Positions 43,337 through 55,520 of a stretch of 64,000 nucleotides of DNA are shown here, piece after piece (positions within the stretch are counted from its first letter, which is position 1; the number at the start of each line of letters is the position of its first letter). The notes under the pieces are model-generated. The model saw only the letters and a list, made by a program, of their open reading frames with translations. It did no database searches and had not been told where the DNA came from. Source of the DNA: Trema orientale (Eukaryota > Streptophyta > Magnoliopsida > Rosales > Cannabaceae). The position numbers were made by a program, and so were the translations under genes. The stretch spans positions 225,559-289,558 of the forward strand of contig JXTC01000397.1 in assembly GCA_002914845.1 (NCBI GenBank). The letters run 5' to 3'.

Positions 43337-45756
43337 ATGGCTTCAGCTGATGAACAATTAGGAACCAAGTCAATGAGCGATCCTATTTCAGCAAATAAGG
43401 GCAAGAGCACGGTTGTCGTTGATGATGCTAAGGTGCAAAACCAACCTTTGAGCACTAGCACACCAATACTACTGGATAGTAGTACTCCAACAGCACCTGT
43501 TAGTAGCCCACCAGAATCAAAACCAAATAGCCCTATAGCTCTATGTGATGAAGAAATTGGAGAGAAAAGAAAGCGTAGATCTATCGTATGGTTGCATTTC
43601 AAAAGAAAGAAAATTGGTGGAGTTGAGAAAGCAATTTGTAACTATTGTCAAAGGTCATTGGGTGGAGGCAGTAAGAATGGGACAAGGCATCTTCATGACC
43701 ACTTCAAACGTTGTCCTTTACGACAACAAAGAGATATAAAACAGTCATTGTTAAATCCTAAGAAGGATACTGAAGGGAAAAAGGTGTACTTGGGATATAT
43801 GACTTTGACCCTGAAATATCAAGAAAAAAACTGGCACATATGATCATTTTGCATGAATATCCTATTTCAATGGTTGATCATGAAGGCTTTAGAGAATACT
43901 CAAACAGCCTCCAACCCTTATTCAAGGTCGTCACTCGAAATACCATTCGATCTGATATTTTTAAAATTTTTGAAGATGAGAAAAAGAAGACTATGAAATC
44001 GTTTGAGTACAACAAAAGTAGAATTGCGATTACTACTGATATGTGGACAGCTAACAACCAAAAGAGAGGATACATGGCTGTGACTGCACATTATATAGAT
44101 GATTCGTGGACCTTGAAAAGTAGAATCATGAGGTACGTATATGCTTTTGTTTATAGTTTTTTATGTACTATAATCGATTTATATAATAATTGTTCTCTAT
44201 GCAATTTATAAATTATTCTATTATTTTTTGAATAGGTTTATGTATGTGCCATGTCCACATAATGCTCAAACACTATCAGATGCATTGATCAACTGCTTGA
44301 TGGACTGGAATATTGACTGTAAGTTATCTACTTTGACTGTTGATAATTGCAATACCAATGAAGCTATGATCTCTATAATGAAGGATAAGCTTTCTGGTAG
44401 TGGATTGATGTTAGGTGGGGAACTCTTTTAGATGCGTTGTTGTGCACATATTTTGAATTTAATTGTGAGGGATGGTTTATCTGTGATAGATGAAGGTATT
44501 GAGAGGATTCGTGATAGTGTTGCTTATTGGACAGCAACACCAAAAAGAACAGAAAAGTTCGAAGAAACAGCTCGTCAATTGCATGTTGATTGCAGTAAGA
44601 TGATTCAACTTGATTGCATAACTAGGTGGAACTCTACTTACCTTATGCTTAGCACTGCTTATATGTACAAGAGTGTCTTTGTTCGTCTAAAGCAAAGAGA
44701 ATCAAGTTATAAATGTTTGCCAACTGAAGAGGATTGGGTTAAGGCAAAAATTCTGTGTGACAAACTTGTTTTGTTTTATCAAGTCACTGAGTTATTTTCT
44801 GGAACTAAATATCCTACTGCCAATCTTTTCTTTCCAAAGGTTTGTGAGATTAGATTGGCCATTTCTGAATGGCTCAAATCAAGTGATGATAATGTAAGGA
44901 TGATGGCATCGAAAATGGTAGAAAAGTTTGAGAAGTACTGGGATGTAATTCATGGAATATTATCTGTAGCGACAGTTCTAGATCCAAGGTACAAGATGAA
45001 GTTGATAGAATATTACTTTCCTCGAATTTATGGAAATGAATGTTCTAAGTATGAAATTAGTAGAGTTCATAAAATTTGTTTTGATTTGGTGAAAGAGTAC
45101 CAAACAAACTGCATTGTGGATGAAGGAACTAATCAATCTAATTATATTCCATCTTCTCTGTATAATGTTGATGATCCATTATCTGGTTATGATATGTTTG
45201 TTACTATTACATCTACTTCTGAGCAAATGAAGTCAGAATTGGAAAAGTACTTGGAAGAATCTGTTTTACCTAGGACTACCAATTTTGATATATTAGCATG
45301 GCGGAAGACAAATGGAATGAAATATCCCATCTTGAACTCCATTGCAAGAGACATTTTGGCTATTCCTATTACTACTGTTGCATCAGAATCTTCATTTAGT
45401 ACTAGTGGTAGACATGTGAGTCCACATCGCAATAGGCTTCATCCAAAGACATTGGAAGCTTTAGTATGTACACAAGATTGGTTATGGTCTCAAAAACCAG
45501 GTAAGCATTTTAGTCAACTAGTTAATTTTTTCATATTTTTTAGTTCATTTTTTAAAGTTAACTAATAGTTCTTTTTTTTTTTTAATTTCTTTTAAGTACC
45601 TCCAGAGTCTAAGATTCTTTTTGGAGAAGATACAGATACTGATATGGTAAATAATATCATAATTATATATTGGAATTTCTTTATAAATATTTAAATTGAT
45701 GTATATTATTTATCTTGTTTACTTTACAGGATCCATTTTCTGTTTCTTTGGATTAA
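43337..45756 (+). pseudogene. hAT transposase with BED zinc finger (RICESLEEPER-like), broken
   Basis: Exon 1 starts at ATG 43337 and has a BED finger (residues about 80-130: CNYCQRSLGGGSKNGTRHL, then HFKRC). A frameshift near 43790-43800 moves the reading frame. The frame then runs to donor 44132, resumes at 44236, is interrupted by TAG 44429-44431 just before MRCCAHILNLIV, and continues to 45500. Two small exons (45597-45646, 45730-45756) complete it with DPFSVSLD and TAA. The RNase H-like core contains TTDMWTANNQKRGYMAVTAH and DCITRWNSTY. The C-terminal hAT dimerisation domain is plain (DILAWRKTNGMKYPILNSIA, VASESSFSTSGR). With one frameshift and one stop this copy cannot encode active transposase. 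Confidence 0.9.
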
Positions 45757-46300
45757 GTGTTGGAGAATCGAGGAAAAAAGCATGTTTGGCTTACTTTTAG
45801 GCATTGATATTTCAATTCAATTGTTTGGAATAATATTATTTGTATTTTAAGTATTTTGGATTATATTATCTTTTAAGATGAAGAATAAGTTATGTAATTG
45901 TTCGGATTGAATATTTTATTTTGGATTATTTTATATTTTATGTAATATTCTAATATGTTAAAATTTTATTTGAATATTTATTTATAGATATTTATATCTT
46001 ATGTAAAATTATAATTCCGATAGATTCGAGTTAAAATTTTAGAGTCTTTTATAGATTTAACTTCAATTTTTTTTGATGTATTTAGACTTCTAAAGATTTG
46101 GACTAACATAGAAAATTTTTAACGAACTTAATGGGGACACCGATATACCGATGGGGAAACCGTTCCCCGATGGGGATTCCCCGAAACCGCCCCGCAACAA
46201 ATTAAATAGTAAACGATGCGGGGATGGTATTGTGAAATAATAACGGGGATGGGGATGGTTAATATAAAACCAGTCCCGCCCCGCCCCGTTGACATCCCTA
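44800..46300 (+). repeat. 1.5 kb repeat, unit 1 (transposase 3' half and hAT right end)
   Basis: This unit matches 46397-47897 base for base in length, with roughly ten differences by hand count (under 1%). It ends in the hAT right terminus (GTTGACATCCCTA). Confidence 0.9.
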
Positions 46301-46395
46301 GATGGGATAACCTTCATGCCGAAAGGTAGACAAGATCGAGGACATCAGTCCACATGACATGCCTTCCTCATTGTGCAAGGAATTCCTTTTTCTTA
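46301..46395. other. 95-bp orphan segment between the repeat units
   Basis: It begins GATGGGATAACCTTCATGCC directly after the first hAT right end and stops at a single N (46396). It is not part of the transposon family seen here and lacks the AGTTGAGA flank. It is best read as host flank of a different hAT copy. Confidence 0.55.
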
Positions 46396-46396
46396 N

Positions 46397-47353
46397 TGGA
46401 ACTAAATATCCTACTGCCAATCTTTTCTTTCCAAAGGTTTGTGAGATTAGATTGGCCATTTCTGAATGGCTCAAATCAAGTGATGATAATGTAAGGATGA
46501 TGGCATCGAAAATGGTAGAAAAGTTTGAGAAGTACTGGGATGTAATTCATGGAATATTATCTGTAGCGACAGTTCTAGATCCAAGGTACAAGATGAAGTT
46601 GATAGAATATTACTTTCCTCGAATTTATGAAAATGAATGTTCTAAGTATGAAATTAGTAGAGTTTGTAAAATTTGTTTTGATTTGGTGAAAGAGTACCAA
46701 ACAAACTGCATTGTGGATGAAGGAACTAATCAATCTAATTATATTCCATCTTCTCTGTATGATGTTGATGATCCATTATCTGGTTATGATATGTTTGTTA
46801 CTATTACGTCTACTTCTGAGCAAATGAAGTCAGAATTGGAAAAGTACTTGGAAGAATCTGTTTTACCTAGGACTACCAATTTTGATATATTAGCATGGTG
46901 GAAGACAAATGGAATGAAATATCCCATCTTGAACTCCATTGCAAGAGACATTTTGGCTATTCCTATTACTACTGTTGCATCAGAATCTTCATTTAGTACT
47001 AGTGGTAGACATGTGAGTCCACATCGCAATAGGCTTCATCCAAAGACATTGGAAGCTTTAGTATGTACACAAGATTGGTTATGGTCTCAAAAACCAGGTA
47101 AGCATTTTAGTCAACTAGTTAATTTTTTCATATTTTTTAGTTCATTTTTTAAAGTTAACTAATAGTTCTTTTTTTTTTTTAATTTCTTTTAAGTACCTCC
47201 AGAGTCTAAGATTCTTTTTGGAGAAGATACAGATACTGATATGGTAAATAATATCATAATTATATATTGGAATTTCTTTATAAATATTTAAATTGATGTA
47301 TATTATTTATCTTGTTTACTTTACAGGATCCATTTTCTGTTTCTTTGGATTAA
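46397..47353 (+). pseudogene. hAT transposase 3' fragment, second copy
   Basis: It starts in mid-codon directly after the N at 46396 and covers the last third of the transposase, including the dimerisation domain and both small 3' exons, with TAA at 47351-47353. Compared with 44800-45756 it differs in several residues (for example IYENEC for IYGNEC, WWKTNG for WRKTNG). The 5' part of this gene is missing. Confidence 0.9.
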
Positions 47354-47897
47354 GTGTTGGAGAATCGATGAAAAAAGCATGTTTGGCTTACTTTTAGGCA
47401 TTGATATTTCAATTCAATTGTTTGGAATAATATTATTTGTATTTTAAGTATTTTGGATTATATTATCTTTTAAGATGAAGAATAAGTTATGTAATTGTTC
47501 GGATTGAATATTTTATTTTGGATTATTTTATATTTTATGTAATATTCTAATATGTTAAAATTTTATTTGAATATTTATTTATAGATATTTATATCTTATG
47601 TAAAATTATAATTCCGATAGATTCGAGTTAAAATTTTAGAATCTTTTATAGATTTAACTTCAATTTTTTTTGATGTATTTAGACTTCTAAAGATTTGGAC
47701 TAACATAGAAAATTTTTAACGAACTTAATGGGGACACCGATATACCGATGGGGAAACCGTTCCCCGATGGGGATTCCCCGAAACCGCCCCGCAACAAATT
47801 AAATAGTAAACGATGAGGGGATGGTATTGTGAAATAATAACGGGGATGGGGATGGTTAATATAAAACCGGTCCCGCCCCGCCCCGTTGACATCCCTA
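46397..47897 (+). repeat. 1.5 kb repeat, unit 2
   Basis: Second unit of the pair described at 44800-46300. Its right end carries the target duplication AGTTGAGA that matches the far-left flank at 42041, so this unit, not unit 1, belongs to the insertion at this locus. Confidence 0.9.
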
Positions 47898-47904
47898 GTT
47901 GAGA

Positions 47905-48240
47905 ACAACACAAAATGATAGTCAATAGAGGAGATCATAATACATCGGGATATTATCGCTTTTATATCATATATTTTAACACTTTATTCAAATTATACTT
48001 TGTGTTTTAGTTATTATGATATTTAAATTTGAAATCCGTTATAAATTTGTACTTTAATATTTTTTAAAAAATTGAAAATAAACTATATAAAAGTTAATCT
48101 GAGCATTATAAATTTATTAAATCATATTAGTAAAATAATTGCTCTAAATTAGTATCAGTGTATAAATTTGTAATAGATTTTAAATCTAAAATTTAATATT
48201 GATAATAACCAAAATAAAATTTATAAACTAAATAAAGTGT
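47905..48240. other. AT-rich spacer
   Basis: No ORF or repeat of note; strongly AT-rich. Confidence 0.45.
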
Positions 48241-48429
48241 CAAAATACTAAGTATAAAAATAATATTATCCCTGATACATCTTAAAAGAAAATTCAACGT
48301 TTTCAAAATACTAAGTATAAATATAATATTATCCCTGATACATCTTAAAAGAAAATTCAACGTTTTCAAAATACTAAGTATAAAAATAATATTATCCTGA
48401 TACATCTTAAAAGAAAATTCAACGTTTTA
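48241..48429 (+). repeat. Tandem repeat, three units of 63 bp
   Basis: Units start at 48241, 48304 and 48367 with CAAAATACTAAGTATAAA and end AAAATTCAACGTTTT. The third unit lacks one C. Because 63 is a multiple of three, the reverse strand shows a repetitive frame over the first units, which should not be taken for a protein. Confidence 0.95.
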
Positions 48430-48765
48430 AAGTATTGGTCCTTGCAAATCTGCTTACGCCATCGTGTTCTCTCATCTCGACCACCAGTTTAGACTGTTAG
48501 CTCATCAATTCGGATGCTATTTAGCGTATGGTTTAATACGTCATAATCAGAAGGATTTTGGTACCATAATAGATATTTAATATATTTCGCTTTAGAAGAT
48601 ATATCTAAGATACCAATCATTTTGATTTATATTAATTTCTGCACACACACACATATATATATATTGTATTAATCTCTGGTGGCTTGGAACTTTGTTCAAC
48701 GTCTTAAATAGCCCTTTCTTTTATTTTTTAGCACTTGGGACATTACATAGGTAGACACACACATT

Positions 48766-48773
48766 TATATAAA
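48766..48773 (+). promoter_or_regulatory. TATA box of the NCL-like gene
   Basis: TATATAAA lies 64 bp before the ATG at 48837. It places transcription start near 48800 and argues against the in-frame ATG at 48735, which would be upstream of the transcript. Confidence 0.7.
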
Positions 48774-48836
48774 ACCTTTGAACTAACAACTCCATTATCT
48801 TCAGCTTCGGCTAGTTCTCAAACCCCTCCTATTTCC

Positions 48837-51800
48837 ATGGCCGGAATGGCAAGACGACGGCGTTGGTTTATCATTCTCTTGATTATCTCAATTATAATCC
48901 ATTCGGTAAATGGTCGTTCCATTACAAACAACTCCTTTCTTATCTCTGATCATGGCGTTGACCAAACGGGAGAGGAGTCAACGGAACTTATGAGCTTGAT
49001 CAATCTCAAAACGACAACAACAACACTAATGGCCGTGACTTGTGAGCCCATTTACGACTTCTTGCCTTGTACGACCACGTTATCCGGGTTGCTTTTCATG
49101 GTGATCGTTTATGAGGTGTTGCTGTCGTTTGGGGACAGATATATTTCGGCTGGTTCGGACCTTTTCTTTGAAACATTTGGAACTGGTTTTTTTGGAGCAA
49201 GTTTGTTCCATTTGCTTGGTACCGTCCCTTCAGTCGGATTGATTCTTGGTAAGCTCATTCCTTATAATCTCATATAAAAGATTTTAGTTTAATTTATCTT
49301 CTCTAATTTTGTTAAGTATATATATATATATGTCCGCAAAAACCAGTCAATTTATATTTGCTATTATAATGTTGGATCAAGATCTTCAGAGTATTTTACT
49401 ATGAATTAATTATATTCTCTAGTATAGTTTATTTCTCGCTATATATTTTAGTATGAATTACTTTTATCATAATCTTATATATGCCATTCCTTTAATAATT
49501 AATGATCAATGGTGAGAATTGGGATAATAACCTTTTTAGGTAGCGTGAAGTAATTACTAACTAGGGAAAAGAAAAGGACTAGGTCATGAGAAGGAAAAGA
49601 GAAAAGGAAAATTTAGATGTGTATTATTTAGCTGCTAATTGATTTTTTTTTTTTTTTCCGTTTTTGAAATGAGCTGCTAATTGATTTATTCGTAGGTGAT
49701 TATATAAAAAAGAAAACCCATTTCCTGTCTTCGATATTTTTGTGATCTTTTTTTTTTTCGGTTGAATTTTTGACCTTATTAATGGTTCTTTATCCTTTAT
49801 TCTTTATCATGATGAGCCTTTGATTTGGAAACCTAAAGTTATAAGCGATATATCATATATGTATTGACTACGTCATCAGATAATAATGTCCTTTGATATA
49901 TAATTTTGTTTTTTCTTCATTATTTTTATTTTGGTCGTATTCAAATAATTAATAATATAAGTTTCTCATAAATACATGCATACACAAGTTTAACAAGATT
50001 TGGTATTTTCCGTCATCAGTCATTTCCCATTCATAGCCGGACGCCACAAAATAATTATAAAGAAAAGTCAAAAACTTCGCATAAAAATTAATCAAATTTT
50101 ACAGTAATTTATTAAGGAAAGTATACATCATACATGACATGAGTCATGAGAACTGAGCAGCCAAAAGAAAATGAAACGACAAAGTTAATCTTATAATTAA
50201 TGACGACGTCCATTCAGGGTAGAAGTCTTGAATTTTCAACGGAAGCAAAGTTATACTTTCTTTTTGAGAAAAATAAAACCATAGAAATTGGAAAAAAGGA
50301 AAACAATTTCAACAGAGACAGGGCTACTACTGCCCCCAATCGATCGCCCCACGCGGCGATGCCAGTAGTTGATTCACCTCTCTACATACCTATATATATA
50401 TATATTATTCCTTCAACGTACGTGAAGTGAATATAACAAACCTTGCTTCATTGCATCAGGTCCACTACTATAACGTACACCACCTCCTTACGTGCCAATT
50501 GCCAAAAGCATGAATATAAGAATTTAAGGCAAAAAACTCTTTAATTTGGAGCACATACGAAGATATAAATTACCATATTGTTTTGTTTATAATGATACTA
50601 ATACGTGTTTTTTTATTATGTGTAGTGGCTGGAATTACTGCAAGTTCAGAATCTATAGAAGAACAAGCAGAAATGAGCATGGGCCTACTAGCAGGAACAA
50701 CGATCATGTCACTCACACTAATATGGGGATTTGTTGTTGCTTTTGGCAACCACGACCTCTCACACCCTCCAAATGATTCATCACTCGAAGAACATAATAC
50801 AAAACCCTTCACTTTAACAGGTTTTTATTATCATTTTCACTCATCTCTATCTATACACAAACCTACGTATCATACATTAACCATACATGCACGTATATAT
50901 AATAATGAGTTCTTTTTTTGGTGATTTATAAATCAAGAGAAATATATACTCATATGATATTTTAGATACATATATATCAATTATATTTCTGTGATGCAGG
51001 TTATGGTATAACAACTGACGTTGAAACGAGTGTGACTGCAAGAATCATGCTAGTTTCACTCATCCCATTTTTCATTCTTCAATTGGCAAAAGTTGTCAAC
51101 TCATCCTCAGGGATACGAGTCATAGTTTTGGTTTCTTTCATCGTTTCGGTTGCATTCCTTGTCGTTTACTGCATCTATCAGGTACTTATGTAATTATACA
51201 TAAATATATATGTTTACTACTTCAACAGCACATAAATATATTAATGTTTTGGTTCTAGTGTTGGTTATCCTCTGTCTCTCTCTTACTATATATTTATCCA
51301 GTACTCTATCCACTGAGAACCGCTATGTTTCAGCCCAAGTTTCACACGTTTTCACCCTCAGAAACTGCTTTTTGCAGATGTTTGAGCCATGGATTCAGAA
51401 TAGAAGACTTGAGTTCGTGTTGCGGAAATACATAAGGAAAAACTTACTGCAGAGTCTTCTCACAGAAGGGCGCAGGCCTAATGTACCTGTTATAAAGGAG
51501 TAAGTCCTTAATTTGGTGTCAAAATGCTAAATATCACTAACATGAACGTTCAAGTTTTCTTACTAAAAAATTGTCACGTAAGACTGTGTGATCACGCGCC
51601 CTGCGATTTGCTGTGTGATTTCGAAATTAGCATGCAAATTAATATGCAATTCATTAAAATTATGCGACAGTAAGTAGCAATGCTCATAATTTTCTCACCT
51701 TTTTATTTTTGTGTCTGATCTAGAGTTCAAAATATTGTTGCCATGATCTCAATAAATAACTGGTATGTCTTATTTTGAGCTTATTTGCAGGATATTTCGT

Positions 51801-52840
51801 AGGATTGACAAGAATGGAAACTCATATATATCGACTACAGAACTAAGAGCATTGATCTTAGGAATACAAATTGAACACACCGGATTGGATGAGGAGGATT
51901 TCGTGACAAGGGTTATGGAAGAATTTGACGTCTCTGGTGACTCTCAAATAAACGAAGCAGAGTTTGTCAAAGGACTCTCAAAATGGCTGATTTCAGCCAA
52001 GGACTCTCTCAAGTTCGTTTCTCAGGACAAACAAAACCTTTTCAACATCAGTTCACAGGTATCATATAAAATAAACTTAACTCGCTTGTATTTAATTAAG
52101 TCCTTGCTAATTGAGCTTAACTACAAGGTTTAATGATCATTGAACTGAAAATTGTAGGAAACTACAACTGAAGAGCAGCAAAGCTTGATATCTCGAAAAA
52201 AGAATAGTACTAAGGCTACTGATAAAGCTTGGTTCAAGTACATTAAGGCTGCTCTTTTTATAGTTGTTGGAACTGCCATTACGTTTGTTCTTGCAGAACC
52301 TCTCATGGATACTGTCCAAGAATTTTCTACTGCTGCAGGTATCCCTTCATTCTTGATCTCATATGTCATAATACCCTTGGCCTTGAACTTCGGCCAGGCT
52401 CTTAGTGCTATTACTTCAGCCAAACACAAGACAGAAAACGCGATTTCTTTAACGTTGTCCGAGGTTTGTATCTTAGTAATGTCTTGAATTCAGATAATAT
52501 CTATACATGTTCTGTGTATTTTCTTTGTTTGGAATCTCCCAAAAGTTCTTAAGGAAAGTAGATGCTTAACTTGGACTAATGTTTTCTGCAGATTTATAAT
52601 GGAGTATTCCTGAACAACATCATGGGTTTGATCATACTCTTGGGACTTGTTTACTTACGAAATTTATCGTGGAATGTCTCGGTTCAAGTTTTGGTTGTTC
52701 TAATCATTTGCACAATCATGGGCCTGTATACCAGCTTCTGCACCAAATTCCCAGTTTGGACAAGTATTGTAGCGTTTGCACTGTACCCCATATCACTACT
52801 TTCTATTTACCTTCTTACTTATGTTTTTGGATGGTCTTAA
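48837..52840 (+). CDS. NCL: NCL-like sodium/calcium exchanger with EF hands
   Basis: Seven exons: 48837-49248, 50626-50820, 51000-51181, 51378-51499, 51791-52058, 52158-52463, 52592-52840. All are in phase, giving 577 aa, close to plant NCL proteins. A signal peptide (RRRRWFIILLIISIIIHSVN) precedes the first alpha-repeat region (LFFETFGTGFFGASLFHLLG to GLLAGTTIMSLTLIWG). The cytosolic loop has two canonical EF hands, DKNGNSYISTTE (310-321) and DVSGDSQINEAE (350-361). The second alpha repeat spans exons 6-7, with LNFGQALSAI (about 469-478) where exchangers have N-x-S-E; the Glu is replaced by Gln473. NCLs move Na+/Ca2+ across membranes under Ca2+ control. Loss of this acidic residue makes transport uncertain. 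It most resembles the divergent EF-hand paralogue group next to SPEAR genes in Arabidopsis (recalled). Confidence 0.9.
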
Positions 52841-53624
52841 GCCAGCAACAAAGGCAGTAACCCATTAGAAAACATTAGAAAAGAAAAGGGGTGAGAAAAT
52901 CCAAATCCGAAAAAGTATATGTGTGCTAATTGCATATGAGTGGAAAATCACTAATCTGCAGTGTGCAAGTTCAGCTCCATCTTCTGTAACAATTTGATTG
53001 AGTGTTAGGATCCAAAGCAGACTGGCCATGTTCTGTTTATTGGTTTCAACATAGATGACTTTGTAAATGAAAGAGTTTTGTGTACATGATAAGTCGTGAG
53101 GTTTTTGGCTCCTATTGAAATGTTGTTGACATTGTTGTAAAATAATCTTTCTGTTCATTACACAAAAATTAAGTATTGGTATTTGACCTGCCAATATTTG
53201 ATGATTGTAAATGAGTTGAGTTCTAATCTGAAGTGAAGACTAGAAAAACCAATATCCATGTCCAAAGTATGAAAGAAGGTATGAAGCAAAAGATAACTAA
53301 TTCTATCCTCATTCGTGGAAAACAGCCGAATTACGTCTTAAAACTACACCAAGAAAACACACATAAGCTACATTTTAACTAAGACAAAAACACCACACAC
53401 ACACACACACACACACATCTAAGCTAGTTTTCAGTAAAACAAAACACACAAACATCTAAGTTACATTTCTTTTAAGCTCACAAGGATCCACTGAACCGCT
53501 GAATTTATCAGAATTCAAGTGCAACAATGAAAATGAGGACCAGTGATCGAGTTGATGAAATGCCGGAATTAGTTTTAATTAACCTTTTAAATTATGAGAT
53601 TTAAAAAATGCTAGCTTCACAAAG
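52841..53624. other. Convergent 3' flanks
   Basis: This 0.8 kb separates two tail-to-tail genes and should hold both 3' UTRs. A CA microsatellite sits at about 53394-53417. No further gene is seen. Confidence 0.55.
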
Positions 53625-55520
53625 CTAATTACGAGTGGAGAGCTTTAGATTGAGATCAATGTCATCTTCTCTAAATTTATCACCTCCCTCATTTTTGTTT
53701 GAGCTACGCAGTACTCTTTCTTTTGCGCCCATCTCCTCTCTTGTTGGTAAGAAGCTGTAGAAGGGCTTGTTTTGATCTGATCCATCTGATACTGACATTT
53801 GGTTTGGGTCCTTTATGCTTCCCTTCATTTTATTTTATAAGTTCACAAAAAATGAGGAAAATCAATATTCATATGGTCTCAAAATAAAACTATATAAGCT
53901 AATCTTCTATTCCATACAAAGTATTTATGAAATCGAAGATAATTGAATTTTGTAAAAGTTACCTGAAATGGAAGCACATAATCAAACTTAGAGAACTGTT
54001 GTGGGACAGTTTGATACGGTGGCAAAACAGTAGCAGTAGTATTACTGGGAACAAATTTAAAGAAATTTCCATTAGGAGCTTCATATTCTGTACTGCAGTT
54101 GTTCAAGTGACTAAACTCTAAAGGAACATCCCATTTTGCTTCTCTGTGAAAATAAAAAGTAATTAATTAACTGTTTGATTAAAAATAGTGACTTCAAAAT
54201 TGAAAAATGCAGGGAACATTGTAGGAAAACCAAACAAAGCTAACAACCAAACAAACCTCCGGATTGGCTTAGTGAAGTTGAGATTGTATCCCACACCACC
54301 ATTAAATGAGGTTGCATGATCTGGTATGTGCCTGTGAGATGGAACTTGAGGAACTTGGTAGTGGCAAACAGAACCCGCCGGAGCATTGTCCGCCAAGAGA
54401 GGCGGAAGCGGCCGCTTCACGCCAAGGACCTATAACATTATTTTATGTTAAATCACGCACGAAATCTCAACACTTAATTTGTTTGACTTTCGCACTAGTA
54501 AAATCAAAGTGAAAGAGAATAAGATAATAAGTTAATATTAGAAAAGAAAAGGGGACATATTGTAGTTTGTTACAAAGCAGAAACAAGTTTTTGATGCATA
54601 TTTGATTAAGAAGTAAATAATGAATAAAAAAAGAAGCTACTACTTGTAATAAACGCACATAAATCATTAATGCTATGAAAACATTTGTACATGCCTTGTC
54701 TTGTGGATAGTTTTGATACGATCTTTGGCTTGAAGGGGGCTCTGTCTGATGACATAATCCAAAAGGCGACGTGGTCGAAGAAGATGATGCTGAGCCCGTA
54801 AAGTTATTCATCTGAAATTCAGTGGAAAGTCATACACTCACTACATGTACATATAATATGATAATATACACATATATATACATGTATGTTATACACTCAC
54901 ACATTGTGTTCCTAACATGCAACAGAGGTGAGTAATTACCAAAAGAACAAAACTCAATTTACCATTGAAGTTGATTGTCTCTTTTGCCTAGAAGACCAGT
55001 ACTGCCCTGAATGAGAATACTCATTGGAAAAGACTGTACTGGGCAAGGAAATCCCACTGTCTGATTTGCCTTCAGCAACATTTGGGTTGGGAGAACTTGT
55101 CCACGTTAACGGAATCAAGGACCCTTCAGGCAAAAACACGGCTGAGCCACCACCGATACCAATACCAACGTCATTAATACACCTTCCTCGAAGTGCACTA
55201 CTGACGTTATTATAATTAGTGCTATTTGTAACATGCGGCAGTGGCACTTGAGACATGTTAGTACTATTAGGATCAAGATGTGTTACGATGGAACCGGTCA
55301 CTGGAATCGACGGCTGAAAACGCCCTTCCACCACCACCTGATGATGATGATGATCATGATCGTGATCACTATCAGTACTCTTCTTCTCTTCTTCTCTCAA
55401 GATCTTCTCGAGTTCCGCCACTCCCGGACCTCTCTTGGGGACCCTCTGTCGTTTCTGCATCTTCCAACTACTGCCTCCGACATCTCCGTCGCAGCCGGTG
55501 CTGTAAGTCTTACTACACAT
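53625..55520 (-). CDS. SPEAR: TIE/SPEAR-type transcriptional repressor (EAR motif)
   Basis: Five exons, in transcript order: 55520-54963, 54811-54695, 54429-54257, 54143-53963 and 53822-53625. All are in phase, giving 408 aa. The N-terminal SPL-like motif KRQRVPKRGPGVAELEKILR (about 23-42) and the C-terminal EAR motif DLNLKL (LxLxL at 400-404) define the SPEAR/TIE/NOZZLE family. A PFYSFLP segment and VLGVKRPLPPLL (from 226) are also family-like. These proteins bridge class II TCP factors to TOPLESS co-repressors in the nucleus and affect leaf and sporogenous development. A His/Asp run (DSDHDHDHHHHQ) is an extra. Intron 2 uses a GC donor (AAG|GCATGT). At 408 aa it is longer than TIE1, nearer the longer family members. 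Confidence 0.9.

Larger units (their letters stand above)
42049..47896 (+). mobile_element. hAT-superfamily DNA transposon (composite in this assembly)
   Basis: The flanks carry an exact 8-bp direct repeat, AGTTGAGA (42041-42048 and 47897-47904). The right end reversed starts AGGGATGTCAACGGGGCGGG; the left end is a diverged TTGATGTCAA followed by GGGGC-rich subterminal repeats (42070-42190). Both subterminal zones are strikingly GC-rich in AT-rich DNA. The interior encodes a BED-finger hAT transposase (43337-45756). Single Ns at 42195 and 46396, and a duplicated 1.5 kb right half, suggest that part of the interior came from another copy during assembly. Confidence 0.8.

Noticed and set aside
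48193..48405. Repetitive hydrophobic minus-strand frame
   Set aside because: Produced by the 63-bp tandem repeat whose unit is a multiple of three; no start context or homology.
48241..48429. Possible CRISPR-like array
   Set aside because: Units are directly tandem with no unique spacers, and this is plant nuclear DNA.
48735..48836. Upstream in-frame ATG as start of the exchanger
   Set aside because: It precedes the TATA box at 48766, and the ATG at 48837 gives a proper signal peptide directly.
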